Shown piece by piece: positions 1 through 11,621 of a stretch of DNA of 64,000 nt. The DNA comes from an uncultured Lachnospiraceae bacterium (GTDB lineage: Bacteria > Bacillota > Clostridia > Lachnospirales > Lachnospiraceae). The position numbers and the translations under genes are program-made. The notes beneath the pieces were generated by a model, which was not told where the DNA came from, searched no databases, and was given only the letters and a program-made list of their open reading frames with translations. The stretch's first letter is position 1. Each line of letters opens with the position of its first letter. The DNA is taken from the NCBI GenBank assembly GCA_910579225.1, contig CAJTTI010000014.1:1-64000 (forward strand). Reading direction: 5' to 3'.

Positions 1-3000
1 ACAGATTATGTGCAATATTGCCGTCGACCTCTTCGTGAGGTCGTGAGTTGAAGCGTTTGGACGACGACGAGGACAGCGAGATCGTAAGTCGACCTCTTCG
101 TGAGGTCGTGAGTTGAAGCATTTTGGGGGCGTAAACCTGGCTTTTGAGATTGGTCGACCTCTTCGTGAGGTCGTGAGTTGAAGCTGTTGTCGTGTCCTAA
201 AACAATATCATCCATATAGTCGACCTCTTCGTGAGGTCGTGAGTTGAAGCATGACGAAGCCTTTCGAGCGGTACCAGAGGACAGTCGACCTCTTCGTGAG
301 GTCGTGAGTTGAAGCAGGAGGTGAATAAGATTGTATAACATTCCTTCAAGTCGACCTCTTCGTGAGGTCGTGAGTTGAAGCGGATCACCAAAGACCGAGA
401 AGGAAGAGCACCCTTGTCGACCTCTTCGTGAGGTCGTGAGTTGAAGCTCGGGATCTCCGTCTTATGTTTCTTTGGGTCAAGTCGACCTCTTCGTGAGGTC
501 GTGAGTTGAAGCAACTACGCAGCTTACAGCCAGAGCCTGGCCAGGAGTCGACCTCTTCGTGAGGTCGTGAGTTGAAGCGGATCACCACCCGGTCAACGCA
601 TACTGGCGTGAGGTCGACCTCTTCGTGAGGTCGTGAGTTGAAGCACTTCATAAAGTCGCAAAGAAAGGAATTTAACCAGTCGACCTCTTCGTGAGGTCGT
701 GAGTTGAAGCATGATCGGCTATGAAGGCCCGGCAGACCAGAGCGGTCGACCTCTTCGTGAGGTCGTGAGTTGAAGCAACCTTTAATCATTATAGCAGAAA
801 GGCGGGGAAATGGTCGACCTCTTCGTGAGGTCGTGAGTTGAAGCGTATATGCTTTTAATGTTCTTTCCTACCCATACCTGTCGACCTCTTCGTGAGGTCG
901 TGAGTTGAAGCACAATTCCGGGCCGCTTTTGGTCTTATGTTGAAGTCGACCTCTTCGTGAGGTCGTGAGTTGAAGCAACTCATCTTCTGGAAAAAGGCCA
1001 TGTCAATAGGTCGACCTCTTCGTGAGGTCGTGAGTTGAAGCTCTTGCTTCGGCCCGGAAATCTGATCGGGAAGAAAGTCGACCTCTTCGTGAGGTCGTGA
1101 GTTGAAGCATCTTCCTGCCATTCTTTACTGCCTACTATAACGTCGACCTCTTCGTGAGGTCGTGAGTTGAAGCTTGCAAGGTCCTCTTTCTTGGAAAGCG
1201 CCTTTAAGTCGACCTCTTCGTGAGGTCGTGAGTTGAAGCAATGCGAACAGGGCGGCGCGGGAAGGTTACACCCGTCGACCTCTTCGTGAGGTCGTGAGTT
1301 GAAGCATCTTATCCATGAAGACCGGGAATATTTGCAAAAGGTCGACCTCTTCGTGAGGTCGTGAGTTGAAGCATAATAAAGGGGAAATAAAGAAAAGGAG
1401 TGATTAGTCGACCTCTTCGTGAGGTCGTGAGTTGAAGCCAAAGAATGATAAACAAAGTCAAGGCCGGGCAAGGTCGACCTCTTCGTGAGGTCGTGAGTTG
1501 AAGCGCGGAATTGGAAAGAAAATTGACTTCCGAACGTGGTCGACCTCTTCGTGAGGTCGTGAGTTGAAGCTAGTAGTTGCGCCGACCTCGGTCTGCAGCG
1601 TTTGTCGACCTCTTCGTGAGGTCGTGAGTTGAAGCAACCTTCGAGGGAGTAAGCTATGAAAGCGTAGATTGTCGACCTCTTCGTGAGGTCGTGAGTTGAA
1701 GCAAGCCTTGATATAAATAAAAACCAAAAAGGAGAAAGTCGACCTCTTCGTGAGGTCGTGAGTTGAAGCACCTTGACCGCTCAGGACTTGCACGGAGTGA
1801 TCCGTCGACCTCTTCGTGAGGTCGTGAGTTGAAGCTAAGACGGTCGGCAGTGCCGTTGCCGCCTTGTCTGTCGACCTCTTCGTGAGGTCGTGAGTTGAAG
1901 CACCGGGGCTTGCTGGTGCATGAGGCTGGCGGACGTCGACCTCTTCGTGAGGTCGTGAGTTGAAGCAACTACGCAGCTTACAGCCAGAGCCTGGCCAGGA
2001 TGTCGACCTCTTCGTGAGGTCGTGAGTTGAAGCACCTTGACCGCTCAGGACTTGCACGGAGTGATCCAGTCGACCTCTTCGTGAGGTCGTGAGTTGAAGC
2101 TACCAGGCGCAGACGCTGATCTGGGAGAAAAACCGTCGACCTCTTCGTGAGGTCGTGAGTTGAAGCAATTAAAGGCATAGGCTGGGGCTGGGCGCTTACC
2201 GTCGACCTCTTCGTGAGGTCGTGAGTTGAAGCTTCGTGGTCATGGAGCTTCAGCAGAAGTTTCTCGTCGACCTCTTCGTGAGGTCGTGAGTTGAAGCGAT
2301 ACATGGACAGGCGGGCTGTTATTAAGCAGTTGTCGACCTCTTCGTGAGGTCGTGAGTTGAAGCATAAAAAATTTGATAAGAACAGCAGCAACTTAGAGTC
2401 GACCTCTTCGTGAGGTCGTGAGTTGAAGCATTAAGCCTTACCAGTATTACGACGTAGGCAAGAGGTCGACCTCTTCGTGAGGTCGTGAGTTGAAGCGCCA
2501 TCCGGACGGCTCTGTCCCAGGATTCCTTGGTCGACCTCTTCGTGAGGTCGTGAGTTGAAGCAGCCCTTGCAGGTTACGACGCAGACAAGGCGGCAGTCGA
2601 CCTCTTCGTGAGGTCGTGAGTTGAAGCTTGAGTTGATAGAAATAGCGAAGGAGGTGACGGAGGTCGACCTCTTCGTGAGGTCGTGAGTTGAAGCATTTTA
2701 AGCTATTTCCAGAAGGTAGACGACCCGGGTCGACCTCTTCGTGAGGTCGTGAGTTGAAGCAAATACAAGGTAAACGTACTTCTGGGCGATAAGGTCGACC
2801 TCTTCGTGAGGTCGTGAGTTGAAGCGAGGAAGCCGAAGAATCCCAGGGCGGGGAGGAAGTCGACCTCTTCGTGAGGTCGTGAGTTGAAGCTGGCAGAGAG
2901 GGGAAGCCCTCGACTACAGGAACAGTCGACCTCTTCGTGAGGTCGTGAGTTGAAGCGAAGCTGCGCCTCAAAACAAGATAAAGTTTCCGGTCGACCTCTT

Positions 3001-6000
3001 CGTGAGGTCGTGAGTTGAAGCACAACGATATTGTGGATAAGTTTTACGACGAGGGTCGACCTCTTCGTGAGGTCGTGAGTTGAAGCTTGAATACCATAAA
3101 TTATACTTTATTTAGTGGTATGTCGACCTCTTCGTGAGGTCGTGAGTTGAAGCATTATTTCCGGCGTCCTTTCCGGCTTATTCAATAGTCGACCTCTTCG
3201 TGAGGTCGTGAGTTGAAGCTGCAGATGGGCGTACAGATTATTATAAGCCTTGTTGTCGACCTCTTCGTGAGGTCGTGAGTTGAAGCACAGCGGAAAGATT
3301 GTTATCTACGACAAGGGACGTCGACCTCTTCGTGAGGTCGTGAGTTGAAGCTTATTAAGCCCGATGTACTCAATCCGGGCGGACGGGGTCGACCTCTTCG
3401 TGAGGTCGTGAGTTGAAGCTTTTCAATCATGATCCGGCGGGTAAAGAATACCCGGGTCGACCTCTTCGTGAGGTCGTGAGTTGAAGCTTACAAGTCCGCT
3501 TCCGCCGAACTCTGGTTCCCGCAGTCGACCTCTTCGTGAGGTCGTGAGTTGAAGCATCAAGAAGTGCGTAAACGAAAAACTGAATCAGAGTCGACCTCTT
3601 CGTGAGGTCGTGAGTTGAAGCGGCACAGTTTATCCAGAATCGCCCGACCGGTGCTGTCGACCTCTTCGTGAGGTCGTGAGTTGAAGCTCTGTCAGAGAAG
3701 AAAAACCGGTCGTCTGTATTGTCGACCTCTTCGTGAGGTCGTGAGTTGAAGCTCATCTGTACTTTTGCTGAACTGCAGTTCCGGACGTCGACCTCTTCGT
3801 GAGGTCGTGAGTTGAAGCACCCTCTGCCCGGTCAACATCGTATATGTTTTCCTGTCGACCTCTTCGTGAGGTCGTGAGTTGAAGCTTAAAATATTCGCAG
3901 AATTAGACTTGCTCTGATCGTCGACCTCTTCGTGAGGTCGTGAGTTGAAGCGCATCAAAAAAACGAAAACCGATAAAACTACTATTGTCGACCTCTTCGT
4001 GAGGTCGTGAGTTGAAGCTTTGAACCCGAAAAATACTTATATTGCCGATGATGTCGACCTCTTCGTGAGGTCGTGAGTTGAAGCCTCTCATACCAGCATG
4101 GAGTATGGGTGCCGGCAGTCGACCTCTTCGTGAGGTCGTGAGTTGAAGCATCGAATACGATGGAGTTGGAAATTCTAGAATTGTCGACCTCTTCGTGAGG
4201 TCGTGAGTTGAAGCAATGTCCGCATATGTTCGTTTCAATTGCTCGATAGTCGACCTCTTCGTGAGGTCGTGAGTTGAAGCTTTTCAGGAATTGAAAAAAT
4301 TCGACAGTGAAAGAGGTCGACCTCTTCGTGAGGTCGTGAGTTGAAGCGCAAAATCGCCCGCTGCCTTATCTCCGGGCAATGTGTCGACCTCTTCGTGAGG
4401 TCGTGAGTTGAAGCCATCCGCGACAGTGCGAATCTCAGGAACTTCTCGTCGACCTCTTCGTGAGGTCGTGAGTTGAAGCACGACAACAATAAAAAAATAA
4501 CCTATATGGGGATTGTCGACCTCTTCGTGAGGTCGTGAGTTGAAGCTTCTTCCTCCGGTTTCCTTCCACCATCACCCAACGTCGACCTCTTCGTGAGGTC
4601 GTGAGTTGAAGCATTACACTCGGAGCTAAAAAATATGCATATCGCTGTCGACCTCTTCGTGAGGTCGTGAGTTGAAGCGACATCTACGAATATATTTCTG
4701 CTGATTTTGCCGTCGACCTCTTCGTGAGGTCGTGAGTTGAAGCATACAGAGCTGCCCGCCCTTCCTGCCGGATTCTGGTCGACCTCTTCGTGAGGTCGTG
4801 AGTTGAAGCTATTTTCATTTATACCTCCAATAATTCATTGTAAGTCGACCTCTTCGTGAGGTCGTGAGTTGAAGCATTATATGCCCACAGCCGTGCCCGA
4901 AACTCTTGTGTCGACCTCTTCGTGAGGTCGTGAGTTGAAGCATTCAACGAAGAATAATGATGTGAAAAATAACAGTCGACCTCTTCGTGAGGTCGTGAGT
5001 TGAAGCTCCATAGACATGGGCACATTCTATCTGGAATCCAAGTCGACCTCTTCGTGAGGTCGTGAGTTGAAGCCCTCCATTTCCGCTTAACTCATCGAAC
5101 CAGACAGTCGACCTCTTCGTGAGGTCGTGAGTTGAAGCGCAATCCATCGAACTCAACCACGGGAATTCCATGTCGACCTCTTCGTGAGGTCGTGAGTTGA
5201 AGCGCTCTTCGCACAACTCCCTCAGCGCTTCCAATTCGTCGACCTCTTCGTGAGGTCGTGAGTTGAAGCATACGCGTTTCGTCGTCCGAACTGAAAAAAT
5301 ATGTCGACCTCTTCGTGAGGTCGTGAGTTGAAGCAATGTCGCCGCGACGACCCCGGAAGGGGGGCGATGGTCGACCTCTTCGTGAGGTCGTGAGTTGAAG
5401 CAAGTAAGAGGAAGCACAGTTGCCTCCACGAAAGAGTCGACCTCTTCGTGAGGTCGTGAGTTGAAGCCCTGGATATCCGCAATGTCAATTGTCCCGGTAT
5501 GTCGACCTCTTCGTGAGGTCGTGAGTTGAAGCAAAAAAGGAAGGAAAAAATTGTCATGAAATTAATTGTCGACCTCTTCGTGAGGTCGTGAGTTGAAGCA
5601 GTCAATAACAAGATAATTGAAATCAATGAAATTAGTCGACCTCTTCGTGAGGTCGTGAGTTGAAGCACTGAGTTCGCCGTTAAATTCGATATAGAAAACC
5701 GTCGACCTCTTCGTGAGGTCGTGAGTTGAAGCTTTAATTTTTCGAAGAGGTCTAATTCGACGAAGATTGTCGACCTCTTCGTGAGGTCGTGAGTTGAAGC
5801 AAGGTACGACAACAATAAAAAAATAACCTATATGTCGACCTCTTCGTGAGGTCGTGAGTTGAAGCCTTGGAGAGATGGAGCGATTGGGTTACCGGAACAG
5901 TCGACCTCTTCGTGAGGTCGTGAGTTGAAGCATATTGCCCACCCAGTTAATCATATCTGGAAATGTCGACCTCTTCGTGAGGTCGTGAGTTGAAGCATAA

Positions 6001-9000
6001 AAGCAAGCAATGGTGGCGGAGAGATTATAGTCGACCTCTTCGTGAGGTCGTGAGTTGAAGCTCCCATCCATCTTCTATCCGGTTATAATTTTCAATGTCG
6101 ACCTCTTCGTGAGGTCGTGAGTTGAAGCCATCATCAGAAGTGAAAAAATATGAATCACCAGAATGTCGACCTCTTCGTGAGGTCGTGAGTTGAAGCAAGT
6201 TCCGCTGCCATCTCTTCCATTTTTTTCTTGTCGACCTCTTCGTGAGGTCGTGAGTTGAAGCGCGTCTGTTAGCGAAGAAAAACCGGTTGTCTGGTCGACC
6301 TCTTCGTGAGGTCGTGAGTTGAAGCACTTAATATCCGGTATGTACTGGAAGCAGAGCATAGTCGACCTCTTCGTGAGGTCGTGAGTTGAAGCACTTTCCG
6401 GCATTCAGGTTGTCCTCCCGCTGCTGTCGACCTCTTCGTGAGGTCGTGAGTTGAAGCTCAATTAAGATAATAGATGGACTAAAACCAAACTGTCGACCTC
6501 TTCGTGAGGTCGTGAGTTGAAGCGCATTATATTTTTGAAAATCTCAAATCGCAGCCAGTCGACCTCTTCGTGAGGTCGTGAGTTGAAGCTCAGCATACGA
6601 TTGTAATTGTATAAAGGGTAGATAGTCGACCTCTTCGTGAGGTCGTGAGTTGAAGCTTGTCGTCATATTTTAATTTCTCGGAATTATTCGTCGACCTCTT
6701 CGTGAGGTCGTGAGTTGAAGCGTAAAAGCACTCGATGACGCCGGAGAGATTATAGTCGACCTCTTCGTGAGGTCGTGAGTTGAAGCCGCAATTGCAGCAT
6801 TAAGCTGTTCTTGCATCTTCGTCGACCTCTTCGTGAGGTCGTGAGTTGAAGCGAGGCCCTACAAAGTAAATTCGAAAAAAATGAAGTCGACCTCTTCGTG
6901 AGGTCGTGAGTTGAAGCTCCGTACCCATAAGATGATCTTATGAAAAGCATCGTCGACCTCTTCGTGAGGTCGTGAGTTGAAGCACTGGCCTGCTGCCGCC
7001 CATGAGACGGTTTATGGTCGACCTCTTCGTGAGGTCGTGAGTTGAAGCTTTGATGTTTTTCGCAGGGATAAAAACGATGAAAGTCGACCTCTTCGTGAGG
7101 TCGTGAGTTGAAGCGGTAAGTCCATGCTCTATCAACGGAAACTCATGCTGTCGACCTCTTCGTGAGGTCGTGAGTTGAAGCGACGATTGGTCCAATCAAG
7201 GTTCGTGGACATCCGCAGTCGACCTCTTCGTGAGGTCGTGAGTTGAAGCGAAGCTGTAAAAAGAAAATGTTCAACTATAAATGTCGACCTCTTCGTGAGG
7301 TCGTGAGTTGAAGCTCAACAGAAAAAAACATATAAGAACAGGGCAAAATGTCGACCTCTTCGTGAGGTCGTGAGTTGAAGCATATGAATGCCATGCGCTT
7401 GAGGGCGCTTCTGGAGTCGACCTCTTCGTGAGGTCGTGAGTTGAAGCATCGAAGTGGAGCAGCCGGAGAGCGCGTTTGTCTGTCGACCTCTTCGTGAGGT
7501 CGTGAGTTGAAGCATCTGGTGGTTGCTACAAAAGAACGGGTTATAGGTCGACCTCTTCGTGAGGTCGTGAGTTGAAGCTAATCGAAAGTGCATAATGGTT
7601 TGATGGGTTAAACGTCGACCTCTTCGTGAGGTCGTGAGTTGAAGCATCCCATCATGCCATCATTTCACAATATCACACGTCGACCTCTTCGTGAGGTCGT
7701 GAGTTGAAGCGCAATCAACTTTTAAAGAAAGAACCAAAGAAAAGGTCGACCTCTTCGTGAGGTCGTGAGTTGAAGCACCGCTGCCAGTTTCAACTCCCGA
7801 AACGTTTCTGTCGACCTCTTCGTGAGGTCGTGAGTTGAAGCGAGATGTTCGGCGTACCGTGGAAAATGAAGATGGACGTCGACCTCTTCGTGAGGTCGTG
7901 AGTTGAAGCATGAGATCACTGTAAACTGCGGCAGATCACTCAGTGTCGACCTCTTCGTGAGGTCGTGAGTTGAAGCATGACAATATCGTCCACAGGGCGA
8001 AGAAGAACGGTCGACCTCTTCGTGAGGTCGTGAGTTGAAGCATGAAATCAACAGGGAGGTGGAGCGGATTCGCACGGTCGACCTCTTCGTGAGGTCGTGA
8101 GTTGAAGCACACCGGCAGGACGCGAACATAATGCCTCGGCCGGTCGACCTCTTCGTGAGGTCGTGAGTTGAAGCTATACACTTCAATCGGGCTTTCCTTC
8201 AGGTTAAGTCGACCTCTTCGTGAGGTCGTGAGTTGAAGCAACAAATAAAACAGCAGGGCGGACGGCCTGGAGGTCGACCTCTTCGTGAGGTCGTGAGTTG
8301 AAGCAAAAAGAGTATTGTATATATATACCCATATGCAGTCGACCTCTTCGTGAGGTCGTGAGTTGAAGCATCATCCGAGCTCAGAAAATATGACTCACCA
8401 GAAGTCGACCTCTTCGTGAGGTCGTGAGTTGAAGCGATATCTACGAATATATTGCTGCTGATTTTGCGTCGTCGACCTCTTCGTGAGGTCGTGAGTTGAA
8501 GCCCGAAGGAAGGAATATAATTACCGGAAACTGTTAGTCGACCTCTTCGTGAGGTCGTGAGTTGAAGCACCTTTTTCGGGGAATGTTGGAATTGATGCAG
8601 GGTCGACCTCTTCGTGAGGTCGTGAGTTGAAGCGTATGCACAGATAAGCCATCCTAAATCTTGATCAGTCGACCTCTTCGTGAGGTCGTGAGTTGAAGCT
8701 TGAAATTATAGGTTTTATATGGTGTAATGATAGTCGACCTCTTCGTGAGGTCGTGAGTTGAAGCCAAATATATCAATACCTGTGCGAATTGCACACCAGT
8801 CGACCTCTTCGTGAGGTCGTGAGTTGAAGCGATTCTATGATAGCAGGTGAAGCGCCGGATACAGGTCGACCTCTTCGTGAGGTCGTGAGTTGAAGCTTTC
8901 CAACCGCTGAAATATAAGATAGTAGGTCCCGTCGACCTCTTCGTGAGGTCGTGAGTTGAAGCACCGGCCATATCGTAATTTCTTCGCCACAGGCAGGTCG

Positions 9001-9756
9001 ACCTCTTCGTGAGGTCGTGAGTTGAAGCGTGCAGATCAGGTGTGTAGTAGCCAAGCAGAAGATGTCGACCTCTTCGTGAGGTCGTGAGTTGAAGCGCTTG
9101 CAGAAGTGCTTGAAAAGAGAGATGAAGTAGTCGACCTCTTCGTGAGGTCGTGAGTTGAAGCCCGGAGGGTCGAGTGCTGGTATGTCTGACAATGAGTCGA
9201 CCTCTTCGTGAGGTCGTGAGTTGAAGCAAGAGGTCTGATCAAAAATATAACTGGACACTGGAGTCGACCTCTTCGTGAGGTCGTGAGTTGAAGCCTTTCC
9301 AAAATGGTAAGCGAATTTATAAAAAGAGTCGACCTCTTCGTGAGGTCGTGAGTTGAAGCAATATTCCAGAAAGTATCATAAAGTTTCTTAAAATGTCGAC
9401 CTCTTCGTGAGGTCGTGAGTTGAAGCGAATATAGCATAATGCGATATTTTTATTTTTCCAGTCGACCTCTTCGTGAGGTCGTGAGTTGAAAGACTTGGAA
9501 AAACATGTGGATGCTGCCAAGCAGAAGTCGACCTCTTCGTGAGGTCGTGAGTTTAAAGGACGGTGTGACTGCAAGCCTCGCATTCGGGGTAGGTCGACCT
9601 CTTCGTGAGATCGTGAGTTGAAAGATGTGTTAATAAAATGAAAGTGTTACTGACAAATGTCGACCTCTTTGTGAGGTCGTGAATTGAAAAGCCCCGCAAT
9701 ACTGTTGTCTGCAATGGGTATTGTGTCGACCTCTTCACAAGCTCATAGATTAAAAG
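1..9756 (+). CRISPR. CRISPR array, 148 repeats, type I-C-like
   Basis: I located 148 repeats of 32 bp, the first at 23-54 and the last at 9725-9756, with spacers of about 33-36 bp. Bases 1-22 are the end of a further spacer, so the array continues to the left. The repeat begins GTCGACCTC, has loop TTCGT, then GAGGTCG, and ends GTTGAAGC. CGACCTC and GAGGTCG form a perfect 7-bp stem. Repeat length, stem position, spacer length and the TTGAA-type 3' end resemble type I-C arrays, but no cas gene lies in the window, so the subtype is inferred. Repeat decay is confined to the right end, so the leader and cas operon should lie beyond base 1 and transcription should run left to right. Long open frames in this stretch are artefacts of a 32-bp repeat without stops in several frames. 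Confidence 0.98.
9461..9756 (+). repeat. Trailer end: five variant CRISPR repeats
   Basis: The repeats at 9461, 9527, 9593, 9659 and 9725 end in AAAG or AAAA, while every repeat to the left that I read ends in AAGC. The repeat at 9461 differs only in this end. Later ones add changes: TTTAAAG at 9527, an internal GAGATCG at 9593, a loop change and GAATTG at 9659, and many changes including loss of the stem at 9725. Progressive decay of this kind marks the leader-distal end. The last repeats may give poorly processed crRNAs because the hairpin is damaged. Confidence 0.93.
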
Positions 9757-9924
9757 GCCATAGCATATATGGTTCTTGCTGCCAGAACAATTGCCTCCGC
9801 TTTCGGAAAAGATTGACTCATTGTAGTATAAAAACAGGCAGTTTATCCTTAAAGATTCTATGATTAAATCTAAAAGATCAGAAATTCAATCGTCTGAATT
9901 TCAGTAAATGAAAGGAAGCAAACG

Positions 9925-10482
9925 ATGAAAGCGGTCAGCATCAAAGACATTGACAACCTGGAATTCTGGATTGGTTATATTGGGGTCAGTTATCCCAATT
10001 CTTGTGATGAGGAAGATGTTTCTGTGTGGGATCAGATGCAGGAATGGTACACAGAAGAGGTTGATAGCTGGTGGGAGCGGTTTACCGGATATTATGAAGG
10101 GGTCTTGATGGAGAGTGATGGATATCTGGATGAGCCGACGACACTGGTAATGCCGCTGGGGCAGGAAAAAACTCTGAAGATTGAATTTCATCCCGGAGAT
10201 ACCCTCTATTTTATAAATGATGAAGAGATTGGAAGCACAGGTCCGCATTGGACGCTTCAGGTAATTCCATATCAGGAGGTGGAGCAGCTGCTGACTCTGG
10301 AATATGGACGGCAGCTGTTCCTGCTGGTGCTTCCGCTTGCTGTCATAAAGGATGGAGAAAAAGCATCAGCCTGTGAAGCGATCAGAGCGCAGATAAGTGC
10401 TTATTTTTCAAAGGATCGGTGTGAACGGATTGCAAAATGTATCGTCTCAGGCCTGGCGGAACCTGATGGTCAGACCATATGA
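9925..10482 (+). CDS. Acidic orphan protein, immunity-protein-like
   Basis: A 185-residue soluble protein that I do not recognise with certainty. It has an acidic, aromatic-rich N-terminal half (many Trp/Glu/Asp, for example WDQMQEWYTEEVDSWWERF), no signal peptide and no membrane segment. A run of Leu/Val residues lies near position 130. The start at 9925 has AAAGGAAG about eight bases upstream. It is the first gene after the CRISPR trailer and stands alone, converging on the XRE regulator gene. Size, acidity and the accessory setting resemble immunity proteins of polymorphic toxin systems, but no toxin gene is adjacent, so this is only a suggestion. Confidence 0.75.
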   Translation: MKAVSIKDIDNLEFWIGYIGVSYPNSCDEEDVSVWDQMQEWYTEEVDSWWERFTGYYEGVLMESDGYLDEPTTLVMPLGQEKTLKIEFHPGDTLYFINDEEIGSTGPHWTLQVIPYQEVEQLLTLEYGRQLFLLVLPLAVIKDGEKASACEAIRAQISAYFSKDRCERIAKCIVSGLAEPDGQTI

Positions 10483-10574
10483 AACAGAAAAGCCAGGAAA
10501 AGATGATTTAATTTGACCAAAAAGAATCCGGTCTGTATCGTGTGCCGGAAAGCTTATCCTTCTGATGTCCCAAG

Positions 10575-10611
10575 AAAAATCAAAGCCTTTGCATGCGGTC
10601 TTTGATTTTTT
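10575..10611. terminator. Bidirectional terminator between convergent genes
   Basis: AAATCAAAG at about 10577-10585 pairs with CTTTGATTT at 10600-10608. A T-run follows on the plus strand and an A-run precedes it, giving a T-run on the minus strand. It overlaps the stop codon of the minus-strand XRE gene and lies about 95 bp after the stop of the plus-strand gene, so it can serve both. Confidence 0.8.
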
Positions 10612-11362
10612 GTTTGATCTGAAACGATAAGCTGGAAGAATATTGTTCATTTTTGATCAACAGTTCATAGGCGTCCATGACTCCGGCACAATAGCAAAAT
10701 CCGAAAAGTCCTGCTGCGAATACCAGAAACACAAAGGAATGGTATTCAGACCAGACCAGCTTTTCGCTCATGGTAAGCGAAATGGCCAGGATACCGGTAA
10801 TAAACAATACAATACTGGGAACAAGCACGGCCACATAAATTTTCTTTTTTGCATAATAGAGACCAGATAATTCCTTCCGATATTTGTAATCCAGTATCAG
10901 CGGCTCTTCTTTCAAAACTTTATAGGATTCCTGTTCCAGAAACAGGCCGGATACAAAGGAACTGATGCCTGCAATGGTAAAAACGGCCATTCCAAGGAAA
11001 CGCCATGTCAGATGGTTGGCAAACATGACATAAGGGATTCCTGCCAATGCCCAAAACATAAATCCCATACCAATACAGGTGCTTTCTTTTTTCTGATTTG
11101 CCAGGTATCCGGTTGCCATTTCTTTGCTTACATAATATCCTCCCTCTTTTCTTTCGTCAGAGGATTTCTCATCTTTCAACAGAAAATCTAAGGATATTTC
11201 AAAAATATCAGATATCTGCAATAGTTTCTCTGTTTCCGGAAATCCCTGATTGTTTTCCCACTTGCTGACAGCCTGCCTGGTGGTTCCGATCTGTTCAGCA
11301 AGTGTCTCCTGCGAGAATCCCTTTTCTTTCCTTAATTTGAACAGCTTTTCTCCGAATGTCAT
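10580..11362 (-). CDS. XRE-family regulator with membrane domain
   Basis: A 260-residue protein with a Cro/C1-type helix-turn-helix at residues about 5-60 (Q-E-T-L-A-E-Q-I-G followed by RQAVSKWENNQGFP, the classic recognition helix). A linker follows, then four likely membrane helices at roughly 95-115, 122-143, 170-192 and 205-228. This layout is common in Firmicutes, where the N-terminal domain binds DNA and the membrane part may sense envelope signals or simply tether the regulator. The start at 11362 is supported by AAGGAGG nine bases upstream. The gene is alone on its strand with its own promoter at 11418-11446. The target is unknown; autoregulation is usual for such genes but is not shown here. 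Confidence 0.88.
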   Translation of the reverse strand: MTFGEKLFKLRKEKGFSQETLAEQIGTTRQAVSKWENNQGFPETEKLLQISDIFEISLDFLLKDEKSSDERKEGGYYVSKEMATGYLANQKKESTCIGMGFMFWALAGIPYVMFANHLTWRFLGMAVFTIAGISSFVSGLFLEQESYKVLKEEPLILDYKYRKELSGLYYAKKKIYVAVLVPSIVLFITGILAISLTMSEKLVWSEYHSFVFLVFAAGLFGFCYCAGVMDAYELLIKNEQYSSSLSFQIKQKIKDRMQRL

Positions 11363-11417
11363 ATGTGTGGCCTCCTTGATTTTGGTGAGTCCATTGTATC
11401 AAATCAGGCTGTAATTT

Positions 11418-11446
11418 ACTATCTTTTCTGAATTGCACTTTGTCAA
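11418..11446 (-). promoter_or_regulatory. Promoter for the XRE regulator gene
   Basis: On the minus strand, TTGACA (11446-11441) is followed after exactly 17 bases by GATAGT (11423-11418). It lies about 55 bp before the start codon. Confidence 0.6.
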
Positions 11447-11478
11447 CTTTGCGTTGCATATGTGTTATTTGCTGACAG

Positions 11479-11502
11479 TACCCTCAGCGGACAAAGGGAT
11501 AC
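11479..11502 (+). repeat. Half copy of the dispersed palindromic repeat
   Basis: TACCCTCAGCGGACAA followed by AGGGATAC matches the left arm of the full copies at 18.4, 48.4 and 52.3 kb. The right arm (…CTGAGGGTA) is missing: the sequence diverges after about 24 bases. The half copy lies between the XRE gene and the broken relaxase, so the arm was probably lost when foreign DNA was joined here. Confidence 0.6.
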
Positions 11503-11621
11503 ATGCTCCAAGTGCCGTTTTTTGACAGCTGATGGTGTTGGCGTTAATCGGCATACGACCAGTGCGCCTCATTCCGTTGCCTTGTCAGGTAGCCAAAGAT
11601 GGTATTTAGGATCTGAAGGAG

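Noticed and set aside
5733..5768. A spacer containing CGAAGAGGTC, which matches the reverse complement of part of the repeat
   Set aside because: A 10-base match is expected now and then among about 5 kb of spacers; there is no sign of repeat rearrangement.
6..9738. Many overlapping long open frames on the minus strand with a repeated RPHEEVD or THDLTKRST pattern
   Set aside because: They are the CRISPR repeat read in three frames; spacers vary freely and no start signals are present.
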